The translations under genes and the position numbers were made by a program. Positions 36,269-47,112 of a stretch of DNA of 64,000 nucleotides are shown piece by piece. Origin of the DNA: Yamagishiella unicocca. Lineage: Eukaryota > Chlorophyta > Chlorophyceae > Chlamydomonadales > Volvocaceae. The notes beneath the pieces were generated by a model. It saw only the letters and a program-made list of their open reading frames with translations. It had not been told where the DNA came from and did not search any database. How positions within the stretch are numbered: position 1 is the first letter of the stretch; every line of letters begins with the position of its first letter. The stretch covers positions 1,364,001 to 1,428,000 of the forward strand of contig BDSL01000001.1 of the NCBI GenBank assembly GCA_003116995.1, read 5' to 3'.

Positions 36269-37609
36269 GGAGGAGGCTGCAGCAATTGGAAGAGCAGCGG
36301 CATTGTGCAAGTGGGCGCCGCTGGTGGCTCAAATATGGTGGCCGGGGCAGAGGTCCAGGGCAGCCAAAACCTGCGATGCTGTGGCAGACAGCGCACAGCG
36401 CACAGCGCGCAGCGCACAGGACTGGTTGCAGCATTGATTTGGTGTTTTGTGGTCCCTCGCGTTGCCTTGGTGACAAAAGGTATCCGGTTGCCCGGTCTTG
36501 CTTGAGGGAACGTAGTGAGCACAGTACGGATAGTGTTTGCAGGTGTGAGGCATACACGAATTGTATTATCGTCGTGCTAATGCGACTACATAGCGTCCCG
36601 GCGAGAAATACACGCTTTGTTTGTTGACGCATTGCTGATAATGTGCGTGTGTCATGTGGATGCGCACTAGCGGGCATGCGTACCGGCCCTGACGTGTCAA
36701 ATATGTGTAGTCGAGTGTAGCCCACATAATTGGCTGAGAAGATTAAATCATTACTGCCCCACTTCAGTGTATATACATATTGATGCGAAAACGGTTGGCG
36801 TTGGATTTCGTGCTAATCCTGTCGAGGTTTAGGTTTATAGCCCATGGTGGTTTTCATAGGCCGTAACGGTTAAGGAGTAATACCTTCACGGGTTCAGCAG
36901 GTTGTTATAATTTACATACTAGCATGGGTGTGCCCCATTACTGGAAGTGGCCAATTGTAGCTGCTCCCAAACATGCAGAAACATGCAGAAACATCCGATC
37001 AATTTCCGGAAAGCCGCCGCACTAGCATCTATAGACCGCACACAAGCCTGCGGTCGCAGTGGTTTATATGGCTACCCGCATCTCCACACGTCCGTCGCGC
37101 AAGGAATAGTAACTGTTACAGTACGGCACTGGCGGCCCACACACTTTCAGCTGTGCAGTACCGGCTGGAGACGACACCTCCACTAATTATAAGGCACGCC
37201 TGGGCTGACCTTCGCGGTGATAGCTATCAGCTGATCTTGGCCACGCTGTTGGCCGCTTAGCATTCGACCACCACACTAACCAACATGTACGTCTATGCGA
37301 GTCAATATGCCCGTGGCCACCAGCTACATGCAGGTGCCGTTTCATGCTAGAATAACAACTCTTCATAATGCAACGCGCACGCTACACTTTCGTACCATAC
37401 CGCACGCTTTGCTCACTCGCCCTCCCTGTGCACGCACGTCAATTTCATCCCTGACCCGGGAGCGGCATTGCCTGGAAGGGGGCCCACAACAACGCCCTAG
37501 CGTTCCTACTCGAGGCCCTTCAGGACTCAATGTGATCTTATAAATCTTGTCGAATGCAGCTCTGGTAACGCGCTCCACTCCCTGGTCTTCCCTCATCGCA
37601 CCGGACGGA
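36269..37609. other. Convergent spacer with a short GCGCACA microsatellite
   Basis: Between the lumenal-protein gene and the F-box/Sel1 gene, both ending here. At 36388-36420 there is an imperfect CAGCGCA repeat. A minus-strand poly(A)-type signal (TTACA at about 37116) fits the F-box gene's 3' end. No exon is recognised. Confidence 0.6.
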
Positions 37610-40600
37610 TCAATACTGGCCAGTGTTGTAGAGCCAGCCCAGCACCCCAGACGCCTCCGCCAGGCCGCAGGCCTCCGCCAGCCGGAACATCCTCACTGCC
37701 TCGGACCGATCGCCCATGCCCCACACCGCGCGGCCCGCCACGCCGTCGAACTCCAGGTACCCTGCGACCCGCGCCCGCAGGTGCACGGCAGCAGGGGCCA
37801 CGAGGGAAGGCGTCAAGATGGGTACACGAGGACGCCAAGGTCAAGCCAGGCGTAGCGCGTGGATGCTCGGCTGAGCGCCGAATGCACTTACGCTGCCAGG
37901 TCGCGAAGAACGAGTGCATGAGGGTGGTGCGGGTTTTCGGGTGTGCGAGCATAGGCCGGGAGCCGCGTCCACTGCACTGCACGCGCAGCCGCGAGCACAT
38001 TCGCCAACCCATGGGCTCATCCTTGGCATGCGGCCGCGTGCGTCTACTCTCCTCCCGCGACACTGCAGGATGGCCCGCCTCCCTCCCCTGCTGCTGCCCC
38101 CCTCACCCAGTACGATGGAGCTCCAGGCCAACATGCGCAGCCGGTGCGCATCCAGCTTGCCAACCTGCGACAAACAGACGTTGGGTGCGGCACTTGCAAG
38201 GGATACGGCACAGGTGCAGGTTGGAGGGGTCACCGACAAATAGCGCGCCACCAGCCCGCGCATCAGGGGTTGCCGGGATAAGGGCGGCCAGGCGCGCCGG
38301 TCAAAGAGTGCGTGGCTGAACCTAGGCTTATGCAAGTGTTTGGGACCTGTGAACCACTGGCGTTTGTGGTTTGTGAGGGAATGTTAAACAAGGCGCCAGG
38401 GAGGTCCGTGCACAGATGCCGGCGCCGCACCTTTGCCTTGAGGGCCGGGGACACGCGGACTGCCGGGTGGTGCTGAAGCACCGCCGCCCCCGCCTGGCCC
38501 GGCGCCGGCTCCCTCCCCGCGATGGCGGCTGCCGCCAGGGGTGCGGCATCGGCGGCGGCGGCAGCAGTGCGGCCCTGGTGGTCGTCCACGCTGATGGCCG
38601 CCAGGCTGTCCACCTGCAGCAGGTTGCGCACGGTGCGGCCGAGCCACATGTGCGCCGCCTCGGGGTCGCTCTGGAGGCCTGGGGAGGGGGCAGGATGGAG
38701 ATGGGAAGGACGAGGGCGGGTTGCTTGCACGAAGGAGCGGGCCGTGGTGGGCCGCCAGCGGCGCCGGCAATAGGAAGTTTACGCCCCGTAAAGCGGAGGT
38801 ATCTAGGCTATCAGTTCACGACCTTACGGCTCCGAGGCCGCGTTCGCACCCTTATCTGCCGTACTCGTCCCCGTCAGCATCCCCGCCCGCACCGTGTGAG
38901 CCGTCGTAGGTGGCCATGCCCAGCATGAACATCCCCATAACGTCTCCCCCCTGCGCCAGCTTCCGCCACCAGCGCAACGAGCCGCTCTGGTCGCCGGAGG
39001 CCTGCGGGTGCAGCCAAGCAGCGTAGGGTGATATACTCCAGGCCGCCACAAGAATAAAGGCCTTTAGACGTTGGCCTCGACACGAGAAGGGCAAGAATCA
39101 TACAGCTGTGACGCTGCGAGTCCGAGGGTAAAACCCTTAAGAAAGGCCAAGTGCGGGTATAACTGAGATCAGATGCCCCGCTGCGGGCACAGCAGGCTAG
39201 ACGTTGACGGAAGGATTGCACTTTCGCCTCTCCTCCCTCACGCCCTCCCCATCCCGGCCTCCCGGTTTCAACTCGGTTTCTCCATCCCTGCGCCCAGCTC
39301 ACCTCCAGCACCTGCGCCATGACCAGCTGGGCGCTGGCGTTGGATGCCTGCGCCGCCGCCACGAGGAGGCGGGGCGGCGAGCGAACCACGTTCCGCGGCA
39401 CGACGGCTGGGGTGGTGGGGGAAGGCGGAGCGGGTAAGGGAGGCGAGGGCACCAGGCGGATCAGGGGCAGCGGCCCAGATGATGTGGGGTTTTTGAGTCC
39501 ACGTACTAGCCAGGCCTCGAACAGGAGACTGACAAGCGCTGGTGCCCACGGCGTGAGACGAACCGAAGGACCGTAGGGCGTCCAAGGTGTAGGTGCAGGA
39601 GCAAGCCTCTGGCTGGCCTGGTACGAGTGCTTCTGCCCGGACGAACGGCACCCCACACCCAGCCGGGGCAAAATCTACCGCCTACCTTGCACCACCCCGG
39701 CGGCCTCCGTCTCGCCGCCCTGGTCTCGGTCCTGCTGGCGGGCCGCGTTAACCGGCAATAAGAACGCGCCCGCCGCGTACTGCCGGGCCATCGCTGCTGC
39801 CATAACGTCTTGTTGGGCGCCAGGCCCGTCTGCTTCTGCCGCCACCGCTGCTCCTCCTGCTGCTAACTGGCCCCCTGGGAGCTGCTCCGGTGCTGTTGCT
39901 GGTGCCGGCTTCGGCATGGCTGTTCCTGCAGGTGCCCCTGCGCACGTGCGGGCGTGGGGCCCGGGGAGCGAGGGGCAGGGGCCGCCTCCGCGCCGCGGGC
40001 AGGCGGGGTCCAGGCCGAAAGCGATGCGCCGCAGCACCAGCGGGTGCCCCAGGATGGCTGCGCGCCAGCCCCGGCACACCGCCGCCATGGCCTGGGCCTG
40101 TAGGGGGTCAGGCGCGTCCATAGGGCAGGTACGGGTTGGTTCAGGGGAAACGAGGAAGCAGAGGCAGCCGTGGGAGTTGCTGCCATATGGCATGTCTCCA
40201 TGAGCCGGCGTAGTTGGGATGCCGGCTTGGCGTAAGCATCACCTCACAATCCAACCTGCGCGCAGAAGCCATATCCCGACCAGGTCACACGCTTAACAAA
40301 CCTGCTCCGTTGCCCTGCCTGTATTCCCCACGTCGCTCCCATCCTATCTTTCCCCCATCCTATCTTCCCACATCCCTCCCATCCGGTCTTCCCCACATCG
40401 CCCCCATCCGACCTTCCCTACCGACCCAAATCGTTCCCCGCCAGCCCAAAATCATCCCGTGCCGCTGCCGACCTGCGATGCCTGCTGCGGCAGCTGCATG
40501 GCGATGCACGCTACTGCATCGCCAGCCAGCCCGTCCCAAGGCGCGTTCGCGATTGCCGCTGCCGACGCTGTCAGCTCCGCCGCCGAAGCATCGGCCCCGC

Positions 40601-41944
40601 CGTCAGGCCCCGCGTCCGCCGCCATCTCCACCTCCGGGCTCTCCACGTGACCCGGCTGCCCCAACCCTGCCGTCAGTGGCACCCCCCGGAGGGCACGTCT
40701 GTGCTGCCCCTCCTCGCGCGCCCGCTGCTCATCGCCCATCGCCGCGCCTGCCTTGCCCCTGCCCAAATCCCCGCCCACGTCGTCGTAGACCTCCATCCAC
40801 GAGGCAGTAGCTGCGTCCGACAGCACTGGCTGTAGCAGCGGCTTCCACTCCCGCTGCTGCTGGCGGCTGGCCTCGCTGCCCAGTGACCCCGCCGCGTCCA
40901 AGGAACGCCGCCCTGCCCCGGTAACCGCAGGCTGCGACGCAGGCGGTGCCACCGCCCCATGTCCCGTTGCAGCCGCTGCAGCCGCTGCGGGAGGGCTCCA
41001 AGGCACCTGATATTCCCGACTGCTGCGAGCACTCTTGCACGGCGGCTCCTGCGGCTCGTCGCTGGGCAGCCGCGACCTCCCGGTTGTTGCGTGCTGTGGG
41101 CCCCCCGGGCCCTCGCCGCCGCCGCCTCCACGGACGCCATGCGCCGGGAAGTCGGCGGCGCTGTGCGGCTCGCGGGTTACGTGTGGCGCTACCGCCCCGG
41201 CGTTCCTGCCGCCCAGGATGGCCCGCATGGCCAGGTGCCGCTGGTGAGGGGAGACGTGCGCGTGGTGCCAGTGCTGGCGCTGCTGCGGCTGTTGCTTCCT
41301 GACCTCGAGGAGGTGGCAGCTGCCGGCTGGACTGGCGTGCGCCGCGGAGGTGGCACTCGTGGGGGTTGTTGTTGTTGTTGCTGCGGTGTCGCGGTGTTGG
41401 AGCGGCGCTGCCGCGCGACGGCGCCCGCCTGCGTCCGGCTGCAAGCACGCCTCCGCACCTGCGCTACGGCGCAGCTGCTGTGACGGCTGCTGCTGGCGCA
41501 GCAGCGGGTGCTGCTTGGTGGGGGTGCTGGCGGGGCTGAGCAGGCCGTCGAACCACGCCGCTGGGGATGGCGAGCAGGAGGCGGAGGTGGAGCTGAACAC
41601 AAGGCATGCGTCGCCATTGACGGTGTGCCCCGCGAGTGAGCTGGCAGCTTCGTTCACCTGCAGCGCCGAGGGGAGAGACGGATAAGGGAGGCCGGTAAAG
41701 GTGCGATCGCACGCGCACCGTGCAGGCACCGCAAATCACTTACGTTGGCGCTCGGTGTATGGGTGTACAGCAGCTTGACGGGAGGCTGAGAGCGGAGAAC
41801 CAGCTCGTAAACAGGTCCCTGCACAGGCGTACGGCATGGCAGGTTGTCCACCACAGGGAGCGAGTAGCGGCCAGGCGAGTCACACCCCGCAAGGTTCAGG
41901 ATACGAGGTCGACTGATGGCTATATGCGCTTTGCATAGGGTCAT
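37610..41944 (-). CDS. F-box protein with Sel1-like repeats and long disordered N-terminal region
   Basis: Exons from the minus strand: 41744-41944 (ATG at 41944), 40473-41657, 39686-40097, 39303-39406, 38860-39001, 38431-38678, 38107-38164, about 37887-37970 (start not resolved) and 37610-37761 (TGA). Exon 2 is one 395-codon block of Gln/Ala/Pro/Ser-rich, probably disordered sequence that ends in the first half of an F-box (WDGLAGDAVACIAMQLP). Exon 3 completes it (MAAVCRGWRAAILGHPLVLR). Sel1-like elements follow: ASAQLVMAQVLE, GGDVMGMFMLGMA, DPEAAHMWLGR, and RMFRLAEACGLAEASGVLG near the end. F-box proteins are substrate receptors of SCF ubiquitin ligases; Sel1 repeats are TPR-like helical pairs that bind partners. 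The intron after 38860 needs a GC donor (or a small error), and the exon 7-8 boundary does not close in phase. Substrate unknown. Confidence 0.78.
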
Positions 41945-42351
41945 GCTGGTAGGGATTCGTGTTGGGTCCAACAGACAAGACGATGCGACGCACCGTGGAA
42001 AGCGCTTCACCGGACGACGTCCCTGCCGGCAGCGCTGAAACCTGGCCGCATTCTGACAATATCCATACACTGCCAGGCACCGTCATCGTGTTGCTTGTCT
42101 TCAACGCCTCAGTAAAGAAAGGCCTTGACGTCGCTAGGGTTCCCGACTCTACCCTGCGTTCTCACGGTGGTAAGTGCGACAGATGATATTGACCTACTTA
42201 CATGAAATGGATCATATTCATTAAAGAATGTTATTGATGGGTCTTGACAAAGTATAATTCTGGCGCATGCAGAATTGGAACCAGTCAGCAAATTGCCCAT
42301 GGACCTTGAATACCTACATGACGCTTGCTTTAATACTGTACAAGTTATGAA
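41945..42351. promoter_or_regulatory. Short divergent intergenic region, probable bidirectional promoter
   Basis: Only about 407 bases separate the ATG of the minus-strand F-box/Sel1 gene from the ATG of the plus-strand SP1/MUL1-like gene. Both promoters and 5' leaders must lie here or overlap the neighbours. The right half (42180-42350) is AT-rich. No specific motif is assigned. Confidence 0.5.
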
Positions 42352-45300
42352 ATGGCGTCACATTCCCAGCCGTCCTATCTGCAGCCTTCGTCATGGTTAA
42401 GCTTCGTATCGGTTGGGGGCCTCGCATCGCTGGGTGTTAGCGCTGTGCTCTTCCAGGTTAGGTTACACCAGTTTGTGTTTAGATCGTCATACCATAGCAA
42501 AGGTGGCGTAAGGCCCGAGCTCGCCTGCAGCGCGTCTGTCGAGATGCGACGTTCGTTCCGGCTCCACCACGACTGCAGCTAAGAGCACTCAGCACGATCA
42601 TTTGTCGTACTTTGTAATCCTCAGGGCGTGCACTTTGCAACGCGGGACTGCGCACGGGCACCCAGCAGCCTCCCCGCCCACCCACACCCGCGGTAGTGCA
42701 CCGACCCGCCCCAGCGCTCCAACACTCCGACCCTCACAACCACTGACTGCCTCCATCCCCGGGCCCCGCACACGTTCCTTCCTCTCTCCAGCTGGCCGGC
42801 CATCACGATGGGCGAATATCCAACCTGGACAGAGCACAGGCCCTGGAGACCTTGGCCAGTAAGTTGAACCCCAATGCGCTTTCACCCCCCCCCCCGACTA
42901 TATCCCGCTCCAGAACCATCTTGTGCCTAACATAGCGGCCCACGGGCCAGGCCATGGCTCGTTCTGCGTCCTCTGGGCCGCCGACACACGACACGTTGCT
43001 CCCTTCCGGGCGGGCCACAGCGTCCCAACGGCGCGTATTGGGACGAAGAAACGTGACGCGTTAGCCACCGCGGCCTCCGCTGTGCCAGCGCCGTCCATTA
43101 CGTAAGGCGCAGTGGCCACGTGATGACACAGCGGTCGTACAACGCTGCATGGAGTCCGTCAACTAGCAGTTTGCGTAAGCGTCGCCCGCGCCCGTGTAGC
43201 CTCGGCCAATATCGGTCGACTTGGTCGACTTGCACGCGCCCCTCAGGCGCCTGCCGCCTGGACACCGTGCTGCCGCTGCTGGTGGCCGTGCGGGGTCGCG
43301 TCACGTGCCGCGAGCCGTCCAAGTGCGAACTCAGCGGGACGCCGGCGGTGATGCGGGAGGTGCGGGGGTGGGCAGTGATGCCGGAGGGGGCGGGGCGGCT
43401 AGGTTCATGTCGAGGAGGTGGAGTTGAAGGGTACACCGGCAATGGTGGGTAATACTGACTGCCCGCGCTCACTTGATACCAACAAGCCGTCGATGATGCG
43501 TAGCAGTGTAAGGCCCAAGCGCTGTGCCCATATGCTTCCCCGCCCCATCGCCCCTTCGTGTTGGCCTGCTGCCGCACCCGCCGTGTTGCCCTGCAGCTGG
43601 TGGAGGAGGAGGTGTATTTCAAGGAGCACAGCAGCGGGCGGGTGACGCAGGAGTGCTTCGAGGTCCGCCGGGAGCAGGAGCAGCGGGAGGCCTTCCTGGT
43701 GCGGCGCGGGGCCGGGAGCGGGGAAAGGAAGAGGGAGGCAAGGAGGGATGACGTAGACACCGTAGGAGGGGGGAAAGGAGGGAGGGAGGGTCGCCTACTG
43801 GTACCAGGCACTGCACCGTGAAGCCGCAGCCGCCCAATGCTTGTCACCCGCCCCTCGATCTTAGCACTGGGCCGTCGCCCTCCCCATTTTATCTCCCCCC
43901 TCCCTCTGGGCCACACTCAGGAGGACCTGACTGGAAGCATCCGGGTGGAGAACCTGCAGCAGGCCGCGGGGCTGGCTGGTTTGATGGAGGTGAAGCAGGT
44001 GTTCCGGCCCGTGGACATCATGCAGGGCACCCTCATACAGCACGTCATTAATAAGGCATTGTACGCAGGGTGGGGGAGGAGGGAGAGGGGAGGAGGGCGG
44101 GGTGTCAGTGGCACTGCCTGGGCGTCGCCTAGCTGTCGTCGCTGAGGGACCGGGCGGATAGATTTTGCTGACTGAGGTCAATGGGCGGACGGAACGTGGG
44201 GCCCAGCTCATTGCGGTCAGGACTTCTGCTGAGGGAGGGGGCGGGCGGGGCACCCGCGCGGGCGATGCGGGCGACTTGCCTGGCTCGTTCCTCAGGCACA
44301 TTGGCACATAGTCCTTCCTCCCCGCGCCGCCGCCCCCCCCCCGCCCTGCCTGACTGCTGCGGCGCGGCCTCGCGGCACGAAGCCTCGCCTCGTACGCATG
44401 TCATACACATCTTGTCCTGGTTGGACAGTTGGGAGGGCCCGGCTCTGGACTACGCTACCCGCACAGGCCCAGCTGGCTGTGTCCTGTTTCTAGGGGGGCG
44501 GCACCCCAGCGGTCCTGAACCCACCGACCCACCCACTTTGCCCTCTTTCCCTGTGCCTGCTGCCCGCGGTACTCCCCCTCCCGCACCCGGCAGCAAGAGC
44601 ATGGTCAAGCACGGGGTGCGGGCCACGGAGCGCTACCTGCCGGCCAACACCACCGTCACGGTGGTGGGGGAGCTGGTGGCGGACAGCCTGGGCCGCAATA
44701 ACAACACCTACCAGCACCTGGCCGGCTCCTCCGGTAGCAGCGCAGGGCAGGGCGAGCAGCGGCAAACAGGCAAGCCTGAAGTGCGGCCTGCGGCGTCGCC
44801 GTCGTCGTCTTCACCGTCAGGCACCCCGGCAGGGTGGGATGTCGGCAGCGGCGCCGGAGCCAGCGGCAGGTCGTCGGCGGGAGCGACGGCGGCCGCCGTG
44901 GCGGCGGCGGCGGGGGTGGAGCTGCTGGGCCAGGCGGCGGCGGCGGCTGGCGGTGCGGCGCTGCAGGTGCTGCCGTACACGCTGCGCATGCCGGATCACG
45001 GGCCGTTCCACGTGACGGCGCTGACGCTGCCGCAGCTGCGGTCGGCAATGGAGCGAACCTCGCGTGCGATACGGGTGCGGCGGGAGGGGGAGGGAGGGGG
45101 GCGGGGGGGCCGGAGAAAAGTGTGGGCGGGGGTGGGTGTGGCGCGACGGGGCGGGGCGCTGCTAGCCAAGGTCGGCGACCTCGCGGCCTTAGGGGGGCAG
45201 CACCGCAGCACCGGCACGCAGCTCACTCATTGCGAATGGGGTCCTGCGGTGGCGAATGAGCTGGCGGGATGGCGAGGAGACTGGGGAGGGAGGGCCCAGA

Positions 45301-45826
45301 TGGGAGTGGCCGTGGCTGTGCAGCAAGGCCAATGGGGCACGTTCGTCAGCGTGGGTTGTGATCGTGGGATGCTGGGTGGCGAGGAGGGTGTTTCTGACAC
45401 ATCCCGTCCGCGCCGCTGCCCGCGCTGTCGTCAACCCTTCAGGCCTTCGCGTGGGGCTTCGGGGTGCTGGGCGCCGTGCTGGTGGCGCGCAAGGCGGCGC
45501 TGCAGCTGTGGCGCATCCGCGAGCACCGCCGCCTCCAACGCATGCTCGCGGAGGCAGATGCGGCGCGGAGGAAGCGCCAGGCGCAGCGCGCGGCGGAGGG
45601 AGGCGCGGGCACGGAGGCGCCAGCCGGAGGCGCCGACGCGGGGCCCGACGGCGACTACGATGGCGTGCGCGGCCCCTGCACGTGCGTCGTGTGTCTGGAC
45701 CGGGACACCGATGTGGTGTTTTCGGGGTGCGGCCACATGTGCGTGTGCTACGCCTGCAGCACGGGACTGCAGAGGTGTCCCATCTGCCGGGTGACGAGCA
45801 GGACCATCCGCGTGTTCCGGCCGTGA
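42352..45826 (+). CDS. SP1/MUL1-type membrane RING E3 ubiquitin ligase
   Basis: Seven exons in phase: 42352-42456, 42792-42858, 43247-43359, 43597-43698, 43921-44069, 44594-45074 and 45443-45826 (TGA), about 466 residues. Exon 1 ends in a membrane span (LSFVSVGGLASLGVSAVLFQ). The GIDE (BAM) domain follows: LPLLVAVRGRV, KCELSGTPAVM, EEVYFKEHS, MEVKQVFRPVD, TVTVVGELVAD. A second membrane span opens exon 7 (WGFGVLGAVLVA). The C-terminus is a C3HC4 RING: CTCVVCLDRDTDVVFSGCGH, then CVCYACSTGLQRCPICR, ending VFRP. This two-span GIDE-RING plan is that of plant SP1/SPL2 (plastid outer envelope) and animal MUL1 (mitochondria), where the RING faces the cytosol and regulates import machinery or organelle dynamics. 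It is longer than the roughly 340-residue plant protein because of a Ser/Ala/Gly-rich insert encoded at about 44735-44920. Plastid or mitochondrial location cannot be decided from sequence. Confidence 0.92.
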
Positions 45827-47112
45827 GGGGGAGGAGGAGAGCGAGGAGGAGGGCGAGGAGGAGGGGGAGGAGGAGGGGGAGAAGGCCGCCGCGAAGGGCG
45901 GGGGAGTGGGTCCGCTGCAGGCGCGGAACGGGTGGGAGGGTGGGTTGCGGGGGTTTTGTTCGGTTGGTGGGGTGCCACCTGTTGTTGGTAAGGTCATGTT
46001 CGCATCCGCGTGCTGTCTCAGTGCTCTTGTTGGATAGAGGCTGCAGCGGGCGGATGTGCTTGCGGTTGGGTCGTCGGGGTGGCTGGAACTGGCGCTGGGA
46101 TGCAACCCCCTGCAGTTAGGGGGTAGGTATGGGCAGGGCAACGAGCTTGGTTATGTGTGGATAAGACTAACTGTACGGACAGCGTGTTAGCTAATCCGGA
46201 CGGGACGGGGTGCACAACGGCGTTTCCTGGGGAAGTGCGATTAGCCAAGGTCGCTCTGCCCAGAGGAGTGCTGGTGGGCTCGCAGCGAGATCGCAGCGCT
46301 GCGGATGAGAGTGCTTTGGATGGGAGGTTCCGGAGAGGAGCAGGGCGGGCTTGTGGAACAAACTTGCAAACTGCCAGCATGATGCGTGTGTCACCCCCTG
46401 GGCGAGTGGCAACCCCGTTTGGTGGGCTTGGGATAGTTGTGGTCGGATCAGACAGGATCACCGTACATCAAGCTCAGAGATGTTACAATTGCGCCTTGCT
46501 AGATCTGTAGCAATCGCTAGGACAGGCAACAGGTTGCCGATGTTAATGACGACGGGCGCGGGTGTGATTGCCGAAGCGTCGATCCTGTAGTGGCATTAAT
46601 CCCCCCCAAAGAATAAACATTTAACGGATCTCGTCAAATATCGACACGTGAAAAGAATGGGCAAACATATTTTGTTTAAGATGAACAAACAAAAGAGATA
46701 TTACTGCAGATCTTAGTAAACAAGGTATACCCAGGACAAAAGGCATTGCTAGCCCCACACACGCACGGAGGTCATAAAAATGCATGAGGCATTCCTTCGC
46801 ATATGCTACGATGGAATCCCGGCGCCGCAATCAATTACCGGTAGTACAGCCGAGGTTAGGATAACCTATTATGTCTATACACCCTATCATGTCTACACCC
46901 TCCTAAAGTCGAACACGTGGTGGCGTCACAATCCTTCCTCATCGCTACGCTAGGGTCCGAGCACGTGTTTCAGGGCGCCCTCGGCATCCCTCCCCGTGAC
47001 CACCGGAGCCATGCCCCTGCCTACAAAACTTGCACCGTACGCTAGCCGAACCCTCTCCCCAGTCCGCCATGTACACATCACCAAAGAAACCATAAGGAGC
47101 CGTAGAAACCCG
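45827..47112. other. Convergent spacer with GA-rich 3' UTR tract
   Basis: Directly after the E3-ligase stop, 45829-45908 is almost pure GAG/GGA repeat on the plus strand and is presumably transcribed as 3' UTR. The rest has no recognisable exon. A minus-strand TTACA at about 46483 could end the kinase transcript. Confidence 0.6.

Noticed and set aside
44181..45794. 537-codon plus-strand frame across the E3-ligase locus
   Set aside because: It includes intron sequence and reads through the donor at 45075; the RING domain is in a different frame, and spliced phases agree with the seven-exon model.
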